Origin: Sciurus carolinensis
Taxonomy: Eukaryota > Chordata > Mammalia > Rodentia > Sciuridae
Length of the DNA stretch: 64,000 bases
Assembly (NCBI RefSeq): GCF_902686445.1
Contig: NC_062214.1
Coordinates: forward strand, 91,740,738 to 91,804,737
Direction: 5' to 3'
In this document: positions 22,441 through 33,660 of the stretch, in pieces
Position numbering within the stretch: position 1 is the first letter of the stretch
How the letters are laid out: every line of letters starts with the position of its first letter
Made by a program: the position numbers and the translations under genes
Notes under the pieces: model-generated
Databases searched by the model: none
The model's input: the letters and a program-made list of their open reading frames with translations, nothing else
Told to the model about the DNA's origin: nothing

Positions 22441-23380
22441 AAGTAAACTTGTAAATGGATTTTCTCTCCCTAGACTGCCTGAAGTCATTCCTACTTAAAG
22501 GTCTTACCCAGAGAAATTCAGGGGAAAAGTAGGTGGGGTAGAATCTGGGTGACACCCTACATGTGTCCTTGGTCTTCCAGAGGCTTCTTACATCTCACCA
22601 ACCATCCCCCTCCACTGAACTTAAGCATCTAAGCATTAGAGTGAAGAGACCCAGACCCATAGAGCCGGGCAGGAGGACAGGACTCGCGTATTGGGAGAGC
22701 ACCGCTGGCTGGAGTGGCTCCACACTGCCTCTTGCTGCAGCTTTTGCTAAGGCAGTTGAGCTGGGTCCTAGCCATGCACAGTCCCCCAGGTTGTTAGAGT
22801 AAAACACGAAGGATGTACAGGTAAGATTTTGGTTAAACCAGACTTGGATCGAGTGAGATCTGGGATCAGGTCCACTTGATCTGCTGAGGTCAATAAACAT
22901 TTGGTGGGCATTTTACAGCATATAAAAATTATAAAATATAAATACACATACAAATTTGTAGTAAACCTTAGACCTAATTATTTGTATCCATAAAAATGCA
23001 AGGGGGGAGATACAGAACCTAATTTTCCAGCAATGACTCCATGAAAGGACAGAGTGAATTTGGGGGTCAGTTGGTGGTCTTGGTCCATCATGACCTCAAA
23101 CCCATGTCAGTTCTTTATCTGAAGAGTCTGTGTTCCTCCAGATTGCTAGTCTAGTCTATTCCCTATACTTTGCTTTTCTACTTCTTTGGTGTGCATATCT
23201 GATTCAGGTTGCTCAACTAGGATGAAGACACTAAGGAACGTAAAGAGAAAGAAAGGAGTAAACTCAAGTAGGTGCCAGTAAATCAGTTAGTGGACTCAAC
23301 ATGATTCCAACATGTGTCCTGAAGTCTTCAAACTATGAGATACATGAGGCCATAGAAGTCATAGCTTGAGCCAGACTGTC
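22440..23380. other. Single-copy DNA, no gene seen
   Basis: Opposing frames at 22563-22802 (+) and 22595-22900 (-) overlap, so at least one is spurious. Neither shows a domain. Confidence 0.4.
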
Positions 23381-23384
23381 ACCG

Positions 23385-23385
23385 G

Positions 23386-23432
<47 letters not shown>
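23385..23432. repeat. (CT)n microsatellite
   Basis: About 48 bases of CT repeat with one TTT interruption. It lies 35 bases upstream of the first copy of the 144-bp duplication. Confidence 0.95.
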
Positions 23433-23436
<4 letters not shown>

Positions 23437-23467
23437 AAGATATCAAACTCAAAGTCCAAAATAATTT

Positions 23468-23611
23468 TGAAAAATTCTTCTGATTCCCGACATAGCCAGA
23501 ATATTATCTACTACTACTATTATCAGATCTTATTCTTTGTACCATGATTAGTGCTAAAAGGTTTGGGACTCAGTCTTCAGTTGAAATTCTGACTTTGTCT
23601 TTTACTAGTTT
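23468..23611. repeat. 144-bp direct duplication, source copy
   Basis: Identical to 24526-24669 except for one base (G at 23489, A at 24547). The 3' part overlaps the start of a MIR element that carries on past the end of this copy to about 23765. In the second copy the MIR stops at the duplication boundary. That makes this the likely source. Confidence 0.95.
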
Positions 23612-23765
23612 TAAAACCATGAACAACTTTCTTAATCTCAGTTTCCCCATGTGTAAAACATGTGAAGTTACCACCTACCTAATAGTGAAGATTAACTGAA
23701 AGACAGCATCTGTCTTGGTATGTGCACATGCTAGATGCTTAATAAAAACACACTGAGTTGGACTG
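23555..23765 (+). repeat. MIR SINE
   Basis: 'ttgaaattctgactttgtct', 'cttaatctcagtttccccat' and 'agatgcttaataaaaacaca' follow the MIR order. Its first roughly 55 bases are included in the 144-bp duplication. Confidence 0.7.
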
Positions 23766-23924
23766 AATTCCCTTTTTTCTTATCTAATGGAAAGGAGTGA
23801 GTTTATTTGGGCACTAATCCTCCCACCATTCATTGATATTTAATACAAATTCTTTCCCCAGTATTCAGAGTTCATATAGGATGTATATACTTCCACAAGT
23901 TATTTTGATTACATTTGTTTTTAT

Positions 23925-24290
23925 TTCATTTTTTAAAGATATGCTTTATGTACCATAAAACTCACTTTTCAATGTATACATTTCAGAGTTTTGAGTATAT
24001 TTAATGCAGTCTTGTGCAACTATTACTGCTATTTAATTCATAACATTTCATAACTCCAAAGAGAAACCCCAAACCATCAGTAGTCACTGGCCATTTTCTC
24101 CCAAGGTCCTCCCAGCCCCAGGCAACCACCAGGCTACTCTCTATCTCTATAGACTGGGCTTATTAATTCAAAGAATAATGCTACCCTACCAATATTAAGT
24201 GTTTCAATCACTGAACATTGAACTTTCTTCCATTCATGCTTTCAATGGTGTGTAGTGGTTTCCAGCGAAGGAGTCTGGCATTTTGTTGTT
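23925..24290 (-). repeat. Old L1 3' region (antisense)
   Basis: 'accataaaactcacttttca', 'cataactccaaagagaaacc' and 'gccccaggcaaccaccaggc' are the reverse complement of the old L1 3' end. The same region type recurs at 9760 and 32468. Confidence 0.7.
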
Positions 24291-24525
24291 GTTGTTAAAC
24301 TTATTTTATTTTTGGATTGTTAATTGTTGTGTATAGAAATGGAAGCTCTACAATGTAGCTGCACATTTGAAATGCTGCGGGTCTCCAAATGAATAAGACA
24401 TGTTGTGTCAAGACTGTGTGCACTGGTTCATCTTGGGTACAGTGATGGGATGGAGGTTGGGGTTAGGCTAGATAGTACAGTGAGATAAGACAGAGGCCAT
24501 TAAATATGACTGTGCAGTCTGTCCA

Positions 24526-24669
24526 TGAAAAATTCTTCTGATTCCCAACATAGCCAGAATATTATCTACTACTACTATTATCAGATCTTATTCTTTGTAC
24601 CATGATTAGTGCTAAAAGGTTTGGGACTCAGTCTTCAGTTGAAATTCTGACTTTGTCTTTTACTAGTTT
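24526..24669. repeat. 144-bp direct duplication, derived copy
   Basis: Second copy, offset by 1058 bp from 23468-23611. It has no flanking TSD and no A-tail: the flanks read gtctgtcca on the left and acttcttgtc on the right. Retrotransposition is therefore unlikely. Confidence 0.95.
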
Positions 24670-25725
24670 ACTTCTTGTCACCCAGGATACTGGACACATA
24701 TTCTGAAGTTAGGCTGTGCAACCCTAGGATACGTACTAAGTCTGAAATATGCGTAAGAGAATCTGGAGACATAGGTAAGAAGTCTGTTATTTTAGACTTT
24801 ATGAGAGTGGGAGAAGGGAAGAATAAATATTTAAATAAATAAAATATCAATATTTTTCCACCAATACCTTCTCTATGCCCTTATTCTGCATCTCCTTCCT
24901 CTTTCTCTTTGGCAAAATTTCCCACTTTTTGACAGAGCTCCATAATTCCTAGAATGATTCTTGGTCCCACAGTTCTTTGACATGCATAAGACTTGGTTGA
25001 CTCAGAGGAAAATGATGGAAACCTGTGCTTTCTATGGGAGGCAGCAAGATGGGTGTGGCAGAGGGGAGAGTTACCTGGGGCATCATCATAACAGCCCAAA
25101 GATCCAAGCTAGGGACCTCCCCTTTCTTGGGAGGTCTGATAGACAAGGGTCTTTTACTCCTGTGAATGGGTTTCATTTCATTAATAGCAAGCCTTTTCAG
25201 CTCCACCTCCACACCGGGACAGAAGTGGGACTGTCCGCTGTTCCCAGCTGCTTTGCACATTTTAGAATGGCATTTGACACTGATGCTGAGGGATTGCTCC
25301 ACCATGGCTCACACATACCTGGGACCAGGGCCGGCCCAGTCCATCCCAGGGGCTAGAGGAATCAGTGTCCTGAGTAATGTGAGCTGCCTTGGGGAGTAAA
25401 TTTGAGAGAGAGCTGTTTTCATCTTGACCCCTGGAGCTGCCAGTTCACATTCTCACAGGGCAGCAGCAGATTAACAGCTGCAGGGGTTCTTTCCACCCAG
25501 ACTCCTGAGACCTGCCAGCCGCCTTCTGCCAGGAAGGCCTTGGAGAAGTAGGTGTTTTCAGCACTCCAGGTGATCTGAGTTTATATAACAAGCTGCCTCT
25601 TAATTTTAAAAAATAATATAAGAAATGGAAAAAATTGTCCCTAGGGTTCTAATTCTTCTCCATGTAAAGCCTATGCTTCTAGCACCATTTTTGTAAAAGT
25701 AGCTTCCCTGGGTGTCCCTATAATT
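24670..25725. other. Single-copy DNA, no gene seen
   Basis: Opposing frames of 118-131 codons cover 24949-25356 on both strands. Neither has a recognisable domain, and the overlap argues for chance. The sequence from 25130 to 25560 is GC-richer than its surroundings. Confidence 0.4.
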
Positions 25726-25731
25726 GTGTTA

Positions 25732-25822
25732 GAGGCTGAGGATGTAGCTCAGTGGTAGAGCACTTGCCTGGCATGCCTGAGTCCCTGGGTTGAACCCTGG
25801 CATCTCGAACAGAATAAAATAA
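25732..25822 (+). mobile_element. ID SINE
   Basis: 'gaggatgtagctcagtggta' (A-box side) and 'ccctgggttgaaccctgg' (B-box side), with an (aaaat)n tail. Directly followed by a B1-dID element. Confidence 0.9.
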
Positions 25823-25823
25823 A

Positions 25824-25993
25824 GCAGGGTGCAGTGGTGCATGCTTGTAATCCCAGTTACCTGGAAGGATGAAGCAGGAGAAGTTCAAGGCCAGTGAGAC
25901 CCTGTCTCAAAATAAAAAGTGAAAAGGGGTGGGGGTATAGCTCAGATGTAGAGTGCCCCTGGGTTCAATCCCCCCAAAAAAGAAAAAAAAAAA
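25824..25993 (+). mobile_element. B1-dID SINE
   Basis: B1 half shortened internally (gcagggtgcagtggtgcatg), ID half (gggggtatagctcagatgta), A-rich tail. Together with the preceding ID it is bracketed by TGTGTT(A/G)G (25725-25732 and 25995-26002), so the two may have moved as one unit. Confidence 0.9.
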
Positions 25994-26324
25994 GTGTGTT
26001 GGGAGTTTAAGACATTTGCCATGAGGATGCAGAATTAAGATTAATGCTCACTTCACTTCCGCCTGCCTTTGAAATCTAGATTGACATATAAAGCACACAT
26101 GCTGTGTCTTCACTTCTTTCTGGAACTGACTCTCTAGTTGTTGCTCTTCTGCCTGCAACTGAGGTGTACTCGCCTGAGGTACCAGCCCCGCCTCCACCTG
26201 CACAGCCAACAGGAGGTGCAGATGGCTGCCTCACAGATAAGAGGCTTTAGTACTGTCAACATGTGCACCTCTAAGGGAACTGGAAGGTTCATGGCTGGGT
26301 CAGTGGGGAAGAGAGAGTCTAGAA

Positions 26325-26420
26325 TCAGCCAGACCTGGATTCAAGTCCCAGTCCTGCCAGTTATTAATTTTATTAATTGTATTACCTTTAGCAAGGCTGA
26401 ACTTCAGATTTTCTAAGTTT
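26325..26420 (+). repeat. MIR SINE fragment
   Basis: 'ccagacctggattcaagtcc' and 'cagtcctgccagttattaat' are the MIR 5' core. Confidence 0.6.
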
Positions 26421-26554
26421 CTTCCTGCTTGGGGTGCTCTTGGATGATGAAATGACATCACAATGTGTGGAGTGCTGGCTGGAGGAGGAACTCCCTCAAT
26501 GTAGGGTCCCCAACTTCCAGGATATATTACCCACCTTCATAGAAGAGTGGAAGC

Positions 26555-26740
26555 TGAGCATTCATTCACTTACTCCATAAATTCTTGGTGAGCATCTGCT
26601 ACATACCTGCACTATTCTAGATGTGAGGTGGCATTTGAGCAAGGCCCATGAGGTCCCTCTTCTCCTGGAGCTCGTATACCAGTATCCATGCTTCTTCATA
26701 GAGATTCTTTTCAAGGACAAAAAGGACCTTGAAATCCCAA
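26555..26740 (-). repeat. L2 fragment (antisense)
   Basis: 'gcattcattcacttactcca', 'agcatctgctacatacctgc' and 'cttctcctggagctcgtata' match the antisense L2 3' end. Confidence 0.55.
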
Positions 26741-26759
26741 ACAAGCATATTGACTTGGA

Positions 26760-27225
26760 TCTGCTCTCCTGACACAGATACTTTGTTAGGCTTTATTTTA
26801 TAGACATCTTATTATAAATGACATGGGAAAGAATTAAGTCACGACTTAGGTCTTAATCTGTTCCCATGTTTGCTTTCCAAGAGAAATGGTGGCTTCCAAT
26901 TTACTCCAAATATGAAATACGAAGTTTGTAAGGGTCCTGGTGACAGAAGGGACATGTGATACAGAACATGTGTCATCTGTAGTGGCCACATAGGACATTA
27001 AAATCACACTGCCCAGGGCTCTTGTGGAACCACACAGAGTGGAGAGGTAGTGCTGGGCCCCAAGATTGGGTGGGGCACAGGTGGCACAGCATGGACCAGG
27101 AGCTGGGTGTCCATAGTGACTCTGCTGTATGTTGACCCAGTGATGTTGGTAGGGTGGCCCTACCTCTCTCTCCCCACCTCAGTGGTCTTAGCTCTCAAAG
27201 AGACTCTCTTTAATTCCATTAACTG
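26760..27225. other. Single-copy DNA, no gene seen
   Basis: No repeat family or exon recognised. Confidence 0.4.
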
Positions 27226-27229
27226 TGGG

Positions 27230-27800
27230 GTTTTTTTAAAGTTTTTTTTATTTGTTCTAATTAATTATGTGACAGTAAAATGCATTTATGCACTTTGAGA
27301 TATCATATATAAATGGGGTATAATTTCTCATTTTTTCTGATTGTACATGTTGTAGGATCACATCAGTCATGTAGTCATACATGTACATAAGGTAATATAA
27401 GGTAATAATGTCTGTTTTATTTTAATATCCTTCCTATCCTGATATCCCCTCCCCTCCCTTCACTCTTCCTAATCTAAAGTCACTCTATTCTTTCCTAGCC
27501 CTCCCCACTTCTTGTGAATTAGCATCCTCATATCAGAGAAAATATTTGGCCTTTGGTTTTTGGGGATTGGCTTATTTTGCTTACTTTAACTCCATTCTTT
27601 ACTGGCAAAATTTGATAATTTCATTTTTCTTTAAAGCTGAGCAATATTCCATCAAATATATATATACACACACACCACATTTTCTTTAGACTTAAAATCA
27701 GCATACTACAGTGATGCATCCGTGTCAATGTTTATAGCAGCTCAATTCAGAATAGCTAAACTATGGAACCAACCTTCAATAGGTGCCCTTCAATAGATGG
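27230..27800 (-). mobile_element. Younger L1 3' end with inverted 5' part
   Basis: From 27230 to about 27688 the sequence is an antisense L1 3' UTR of the type I associate with squirrels (atttgttctaattaattatg, gcctttggtttttggggatt, gagcaatattccatc). From about 27689 to 27800 the orientation flips to sense (gacttaaaatcagcatacta, atgtttatagcagctcaatt, ggtgcccttcaatagatgg). The flipped part is the segment that should lie just 5' of the first. This is the twin-priming inversion seen in L1 insertions. The shared GGGGTTTT at 27227-27234 and 27802-27809 may be a short TSD. Confidence 0.75.
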
Positions 27801-27809
27801 CGGGGTTTT

Positions 27810-29430
27810 AATAAGGACCGAAAAAACTAACCAGGGAGTTCCTTGGAAGGAACACACCTACACACAAATGTAACACTTAGCAACATCATATCATTTAAGA
27901 CCATCTCGTGGTCCCTATCCGGATACACTGGTATCTTTTTTTATGCTCATTTTTACCTGAATCATTAGTTTCTTTGGTTGAGAAGATGGCACCTACTGCC
28001 AGTTTTAGAGCCATGTCTCTGGACCAGAATTTAGTCCATTGCATTTGTGTCCATAAAAACAAGAGAGAAGAGGGGAGGGGAAGAAGGCAGACCTGCAAGT
28101 TTTGCCCTGTGTTATAGACAAACCACCTACTTTCTCTCTCAGGAATGAGGAAAGGCCAGCTGGGCCAGAAGTCAGTCCTGCCTGCCTGGGACAAGTCCTG
28201 GCATTTGCACCCAGCCAGCAGGGCCTGGAGGTCAGGTGAGTGGTCCTGTTGACTTTGTCCTTCATTGTGTAAGGCAGCTGACAGGGCTGGCTCTCCTTAG
28301 GCACACAGGATAGGATGTCCAACCAGAGCCCAAGGGACCTCAAGGCCAGCCTGGATGTGGGGTGGGGTAGGGACTCTGGAATCCAGAACTGAACAAAGGT
28401 CACCTTGGAGCCTACAGCAAAGGATGGGATAAGCCTCCCAGGGCTCCTGGTGCTCCAAAGGGAGGATTGAGTGTACAGAATTTTTTTACAGCAAGACTGT
28501 TCATGCCAGAGGCTGGCTCGGCTTTTGCACTGCTCCTGCTCCTCCATTTCTGCTGCTTCTGGGAGGCCACCAGAGTGAGGATCAGCAATTGATCTGGGGA
28601 CACCAGAGGAAGACTGCTGAGTGGTGAGGGAGGCAACCACCCAGAATGGCAGCAAATGTCATAGTTGGGTAGAAACCAAAAAGCAGGGAACTGATACTCA
28701 CAGAATGACCTGACATCAGGAAGCTCATATTGGGCTGAACAGGGTGGGGCGATGCAGCCAGAGATGCCCCAGGTCGCGCTGGCTCTGCTCTCACCTGCCA
28801 GGAGCTTGCTACCCTGTCTGCCCTGGTTTCTTCATCTCACAGCTGAGGATGATCAGCTGGAACTTTTGGTTGAAGACATCAGAAGCAGATTGTTTCCCTT
28901 ATGTGAAAAGAAACTTAGGATCTAGGCAGCACCAGAATGAGAGGGGCTGCTGCAAAAAGAGGGGGCTTAGAAACCTCAGCCCCAGAGTTTGTCCAGGAAC
29001 CCTGGAGGCCCGAACCAAACCAGGGTCACCTCGGAGCCTGCGGCAAGGAGTGGGATAAACCAGGTCCTCATAGGAACTCAAGTTCTGGGGAGAACCCCAC
29101 TGTCTTTTAGGGTCGCACAGCCTCCCCTTGGCTGGGTGAGGTTATGAGAGAATCCCTTAGGACCAGGTATAGCAGGACAGAGATTGTTCCCTAGAACAGA
29201 GCTGGTGCAGTACCAAAGGTGTGAATGGCTGTGGGAGGCCAAAAATATCACCAAAACCCACCAGAGGGGACAATATTTCCTTCTGCAACCACTGGTTGTC
29301 ACAAGCAACAAATGAAATGGAACAGCAGAGCACTTAGCACAGTGGTGGCCTGAACTGAGGAAGCAGCATGTTTAGCTTTTCCACTCACTTTAACCCTCAC
29401 GGCTGGGAGGTCCCATGGCAGCGCCCTCTC
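27810..29430. other. GC-richer single-copy DNA with an open frame
   Basis: Contains the longest open frame of the window (28005-28655, minus, 216 codons), in which I recognise no domain. Contains two diverged copies of a roughly 65-bp sequence (28371-28435 and 28996-29062). No splice-consistent exon or promoter is convincing. Confidence 0.4.
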
Positions 29431-29434
29431 CACA

Positions 29435-29977
29435 GGGGCTGCGTTCCAAGACCCCCATGAATGTCTGAAGTGGTGAACAGTATCAAACCCTATATATACT
29501 ATCTTTTTTTCTATACACACATCTCTATAATGAAGGTTTAATTTATAAATCAGGCACAGTAAGAGATTAGTGACAAAAACAATACAATAGAACAACTAAA
29601 ACAATCTACTGTAATGAAATCGCCAGCCTCGCCATCCTTGCACTTTGGGGCCTTTATTAAGTAAAATAAGGGTTACTTGAATGTGAGCACTTGAAGGCAA
29701 CAGTGGATCTGATAACTGAGATGCTGCTTAAAGACAAACAGGTGAAACGACAGGTGGGTGGTGCGTACAGTTTGCAGGGCGAAGGGATGATTCACATCCA
29801 GGGTGGGATGGGGTGGGAAGGTTGGAGATTTCACCATCTCTGCAGAAGAGCATGTGATTTAAAATTTATGAATTGCCTATTCTGAGATTTTCTACTTTTT
29901 TTCAGACATCTGTTGACCATGGGTAATTGAAACCACAGAAAGCAGAATTGTGGATAAAGGGAAACTACTGTCTATTG
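29435..29977 (-). mobile_element. Tigger-like DNA transposon remnant
   Basis: 'ggctgcgttccaagaccccc', 'caaaccctatatatactatc', 'ggcacagtaagagattagtg' and the terminal 'ccatgggtaattgaaaccac ... gataaagggaaactactgt' match a non-autonomous TcMar-Tigger element. No transposase frame. The terminal repeat is related to that of the element at 34882-35217, in reverse orientation. Confidence 0.7.
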
Positions 29978-30294
29978 GTCACATGGAAAACTGGGACTTG
30001 AATTGCCCAAGATTACCTAGATACAGGCCAGATTCTGACCCTGGCCCTGTCTCCAGAGCCAACCACCTAAATTGTGGACCCTTGTATGAAAAACAAGTAA
30101 AATACCCCTTGTTCAAAAGGCAGGAAGAAATACTGGTAACTAAAATGCACAGTTTTTTTCCTTTTGCAAGTATCTTTTTCTCAATTGTCTTGGTGTTTTA
30201 AATTTTCTACTTAATGTCATTCTAAGTACAGAAAAGTCATAATTTTAGATGATGAGTATTAGTTTTACCATCTATATAATGCAATGCCAGTTTT

Positions 30295-30486
30295 TAAAAT
30301 TTATTTATTCATTTTTGGTACTGGGAGCTAACCCCAAGGACACTTAATGCTGAGCTACCTCCCCAATCCTTTTTTACTTTGAGACAGGGTCTCACTAAGT
30401 TGCTGAGGTTGGCCTCCAACTTGCAATCCTCCTATCTCAGCCTCCCAGGAGACTGGGATTACAGGTGTGTGCCACCACATCCAGCA
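30295..30486 (-). mobile_element. B1-dID SINE (antisense), 13-bp TSD
   Basis: Reverse-strand ID half (ggtactgggagctaacccca) and B1 half (ggattacaggtgtgtgccac). The TSD CAATGCCAGTTTT is at 30282-30294 and 30487-30499. Confidence 0.95.
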
Positions 30487-30499
30487 CAATGCCAGTTTT

Positions 30500-32100
30500 A
30501 ATCACAAATAAGAACATTTAATTTGAATTTGGAATCACCACATCATTTTTGGCATAACTGGTTGACCAAGTCAGGGAAGTAACAAGAAAAACTGTGCAGG
30601 GTTTCTTCCATGTTCCTGGACATCTCATGTTTAAAGCAAGTTCTGATTTGATTGTGAAGCATGGCTTTTTGAATTTTCAGCATCATAGACTTAATATGCT
30701 TACCTTGCATCCACCTGAATCTTACTGAATGCCCATGTATCATAAATCTTCACCTTATCATGCATTCGAAAGTAGAGACCAATCCTCTAATGACCATAAT
30801 GCCTTTGAGTGTAGCCAATTGTGTAGCCTACCATCTATGTGACTTTGTGTGAGCCCTGCATTGCTTTCCACCCCTGTGTCTATAAAACTGCAGGTTTTCA
30901 GGAGGATTAAAATCCCAAGGGACACGATGGCAAGTCAGGCCCTCCAAATAGTGATTGCCTTGCTGGTATTGTCAAAAGCAGGCTTCCAAACTGCTGAAAA
31001 GAGAAAACAGAATTGACAGAGACAATAACCTTTGTCTTCACTAGTTCAGATTTTTACTTTAAAGAAAGGGCCATTGTATTTGAGAACAGGAAATAGGATT
31101 TGGCCCACAAATATTTTATTTTACCAACTCTGCCTCAGGGAAATTTCTTGGTCAATACCCTCCTCCTTAAAAAACTTGTGGGAGCTCAGAGGTCTTCTCC
31201 CTCTGAACCCAGGCAGAGTCTTTGCCTGGCAGAAGCAGAGTCTTCCATATCTTCAGTAAATCACCTCAGGCAAGGCCTAAGGGTAGTGGGCTCCGGCCAT
31301 GCAGGTTGGGGCTGCTGAGAAACCAGCAGGTGCATTGGTATTTAAGGTTGTGGGGGCATCTCCTAAAATCTTCTCTCTGCCCACTCATAAATACCATCTA
31401 TTTTGCAATTAAAGGTCACTGTTCCTTGATCCTTTCCTTTTGTTCTGAACTGTGTGCTTGGGGCCCAGAGTGCCCAGAGTCCTCTGTGGGCTGGACCTGT
31501 TTTCCTCATGCTCCATGGGCAGCTCTGTGCAGTCCAGCTGCTGTAGAGCAGAGTGAGCATACTGAGCGCCAATCTGGAACCATCTAATGAGAAACTGCCT
31601 CTCTTTGGCCTGGATCAGAAAGTGAAAGAAAGCCCGTCTTTTTGCACGCTTGTCTGCACCCCTTGATCGGGCTCTGGAAGCGTGTGTGCCCCTAACCGAC
31701 TGCCCGCTGGACCAGGTGCAGTGCATTGTCTGTGTAATAAAGTACTTAAGCCCTGCCCGACTGCCCCTGCCCCACGGGCCCCTCAGTCACGGCCCCTCCT
31801 TAAGTTGCTCTGTGGAGGCTGGTCCCTGTAAAGTGAGAAGTAATGGCTGCATTTTGAGCACAGGTGTCACCAGCAAAACCCCTTCCCTTGCAGTTAATTG
31901 CTAGGCCATGAGGCCTGCTGGTTACCACTAAAGCAAAAGCGAGCGAAATGGCCACAGCTGTGCCTGTATCTGCCCCCACCCACCACACCCTGTTCTCTTG
32001 GACAGCGCTAGGATTGGGGATTGGGGAGTTCTAAGACCAGTGATTTAAATCAGGAACCTGTCAAGCACAACCACAGTACAGGGAAATTAATTTGGCACTC
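30500..32100. other. Mostly single-copy DNA
   Basis: A MIR-like core is possible at 30815-30910 (tgtgactttgtgtgagccc). The stretch 31620-31830 is GC-rich with more CpG than average, but too short and sparse for a CpG island. Overlapping opposite frames at 31363-31726 look like chance. Confidence 0.4.
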
Positions 32101-32215
32101 CTACAGACAGCCTATCTGACCCACATGCCAACTCCTCCAGGAAGCCTTCCTTGATGGCTCCAGGCAAGGTGGATTGCTCTTCTTGGAAACTCATACAGTA
32201 TCAATAATCTGGACC
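32100..32215 (+). repeat. L2 fragment
   Basis: 'ctcctccaggaagccttcct' followed by 'tgatggctccaggcaagg' is the L2 3' coding-end pattern. Confidence 0.55.
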
Positions 32216-32224
32216 ATAAGCACA

Positions 32225-32455
32225 CCTATGGCTAGGGACACAGTCTGCCTGGACTTGAGACCCATCCCTTCTACTTGCTAAGTATGTGACTTTTGAAAAG
32301 TTACCGGCTTCTTTGTACCTCATTCCTTTACTTATAAAATGGGAATAAAGAAAATACCTATTGCACAGAGTTGTGGGGAAAAAATGGTTTGATATACACA
32401 GTGCTTACAGCAGCGTCTGCCATGGAACAAGTCCTTGACAAGGGGCTCTTAAATA
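32225..32455 (+). repeat. MIR SINE
   Basis: 'cttctacttgctaagtatgt', 'cttataaaatgggaataaag' and 'tgcacagagttgtggggaaa' are the MIR core and 3' part. Confidence 0.7.
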
Positions 32456-32467
32456 AGCATATGACTT

Positions 32468-32688
32468 TTCTTGTGTTATACATAACAAAAATTTTTTTAT
32501 CATTTTATCCATTTTTAAGAGCATAGTTCAGGGGCATTAAGCACACCATCATCACTATCCATTCCCAGCACTTTTTCATGTACCAATTTAACAGTAAGTC
32601 TCCACTCCCTCCTCTCAGTCCCTCAGAACGGCTACTCTACTTTCTGTCTCCAATCCTATAACTTTTGATTATGTGATATCCTTTTTGT
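32468..32688 (-). repeat. Old L1 3' region (antisense)
   Basis: 'catttttaagagcatagttc', 'caccatcatcactatccatt' and 'cggctactctactttctgtc' are reverse-strand old L1 3' text. Confidence 0.65.
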
Positions 32689-32689
32689 T

Positions 32690-33660
32690 GTTCAATGAAT
32701 ACTTATTGGGTTCCTACTCTGACTAGGAGCTGAAGAAGAATCTGGGGATGTGAGGGTCATCAAGATGCAAACCTTATGCCTTTATGGAATTTTTATTCCA
32801 TTAGGTCAAGACTAATAATAAGCAAATAAATACACAAGACTATCTCAAATAGAGATATTGCTATGGTCGAGAAAAAATTATCAGAACTTAGACCAAAAAA
32901 TGTACAGTATGTGCTGTCAGTCACATGAAGGTATAACAGGACCACCTAAAGATTCTTTAATGCCCTAGAGGATTATACCTGTGTTTCACACATCTAGTTA
33001 TTATTGAATTAAAGCCCAGATAATGGGAAGCTGTGTGTTAACTTGTAGGTTTCTAGCCAGTGTAAAAGACCATCCAAGAGATTATGGTTTTGTTACCCTA
33101 TAGGATAATAAATATATTTGATTTTAACCTACTGATCTTATAATATTTTTTTTCTTTTTACTGCCCATAACATTCAGTTCCTCTAATAAGCATGGAACTA
33201 GCATTAAGCAATCTTACTGGTTTCTTCATTAACAAGTTAAATTCTGATGTGTGTTCATTCTATTTTTATATGAGTCCTGTTTTTAACTTTTGTAAATTAT
33301 ACTTTGACACTTTGAAGAACATAAAAAGGGACAAGGAGATAGAGTGGCTGGAGCTAGTGGTATTTTAGGCAGGGTGTTCTAAGAGGACCTCTTTGAGGGG
33401 GTGAAATCTGAGCAGAACTTGTATGATGAGAGGAAAACAGGCCCCTCCACTTCTGGGAGAAGAGCATTCCTGCAGGGTGATGGGCAGGGAGGGGGAGATG
33501 TGCTCCTGGGCCTGAGAAGAGGCCAGTGTGACCAGGACAGTGGGCAAGGAGAGTGGGAATAGGTAAGGTTCAGAAGGTTCCAGATCAGACCCTGAAAAGC
33601 TGTGCCTGCCGTGAGCAGGGAGGGGGACAGGCCTAACTTGAAACTGCTTTGAGGCATATG
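32690..33660 (-). repeat. L2 LINE (antisense), interrupted
   Basis: Antisense L2 at 32690-32876 (ttgttcaatgaatacttatt, ttccattaggtcaagactaa, gctatggtcgagaaaaaat) resumes at about 33309. There the order is 'aggagatagagtggctggag', 'ctgggagaagagcattcctg', 'agaggccagtgtgaccagga'. The gap between matches no L2 text. Confidence 0.6.
32877..33308. other. Unidentified roughly 430-bp insertion in L2
   Basis: AT-rich block lying between two halves of one antisense L2. I cannot assign it to a family. There is no poly-A tail, no clear TSD and no reading frame. It could be an old LTR or DNA element. Confidence 0.4.

Noticed and set aside
24949..25356. Pair of 118- and 131-codon frames
   Set aside because: They lie on opposite strands over the same bases, with no domain in either.
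31620..31830. CpG-island-like or promoter region
   Set aside because: Only modest CpG density over about 200 bp, with no flanking exon and overlapping chance frames.
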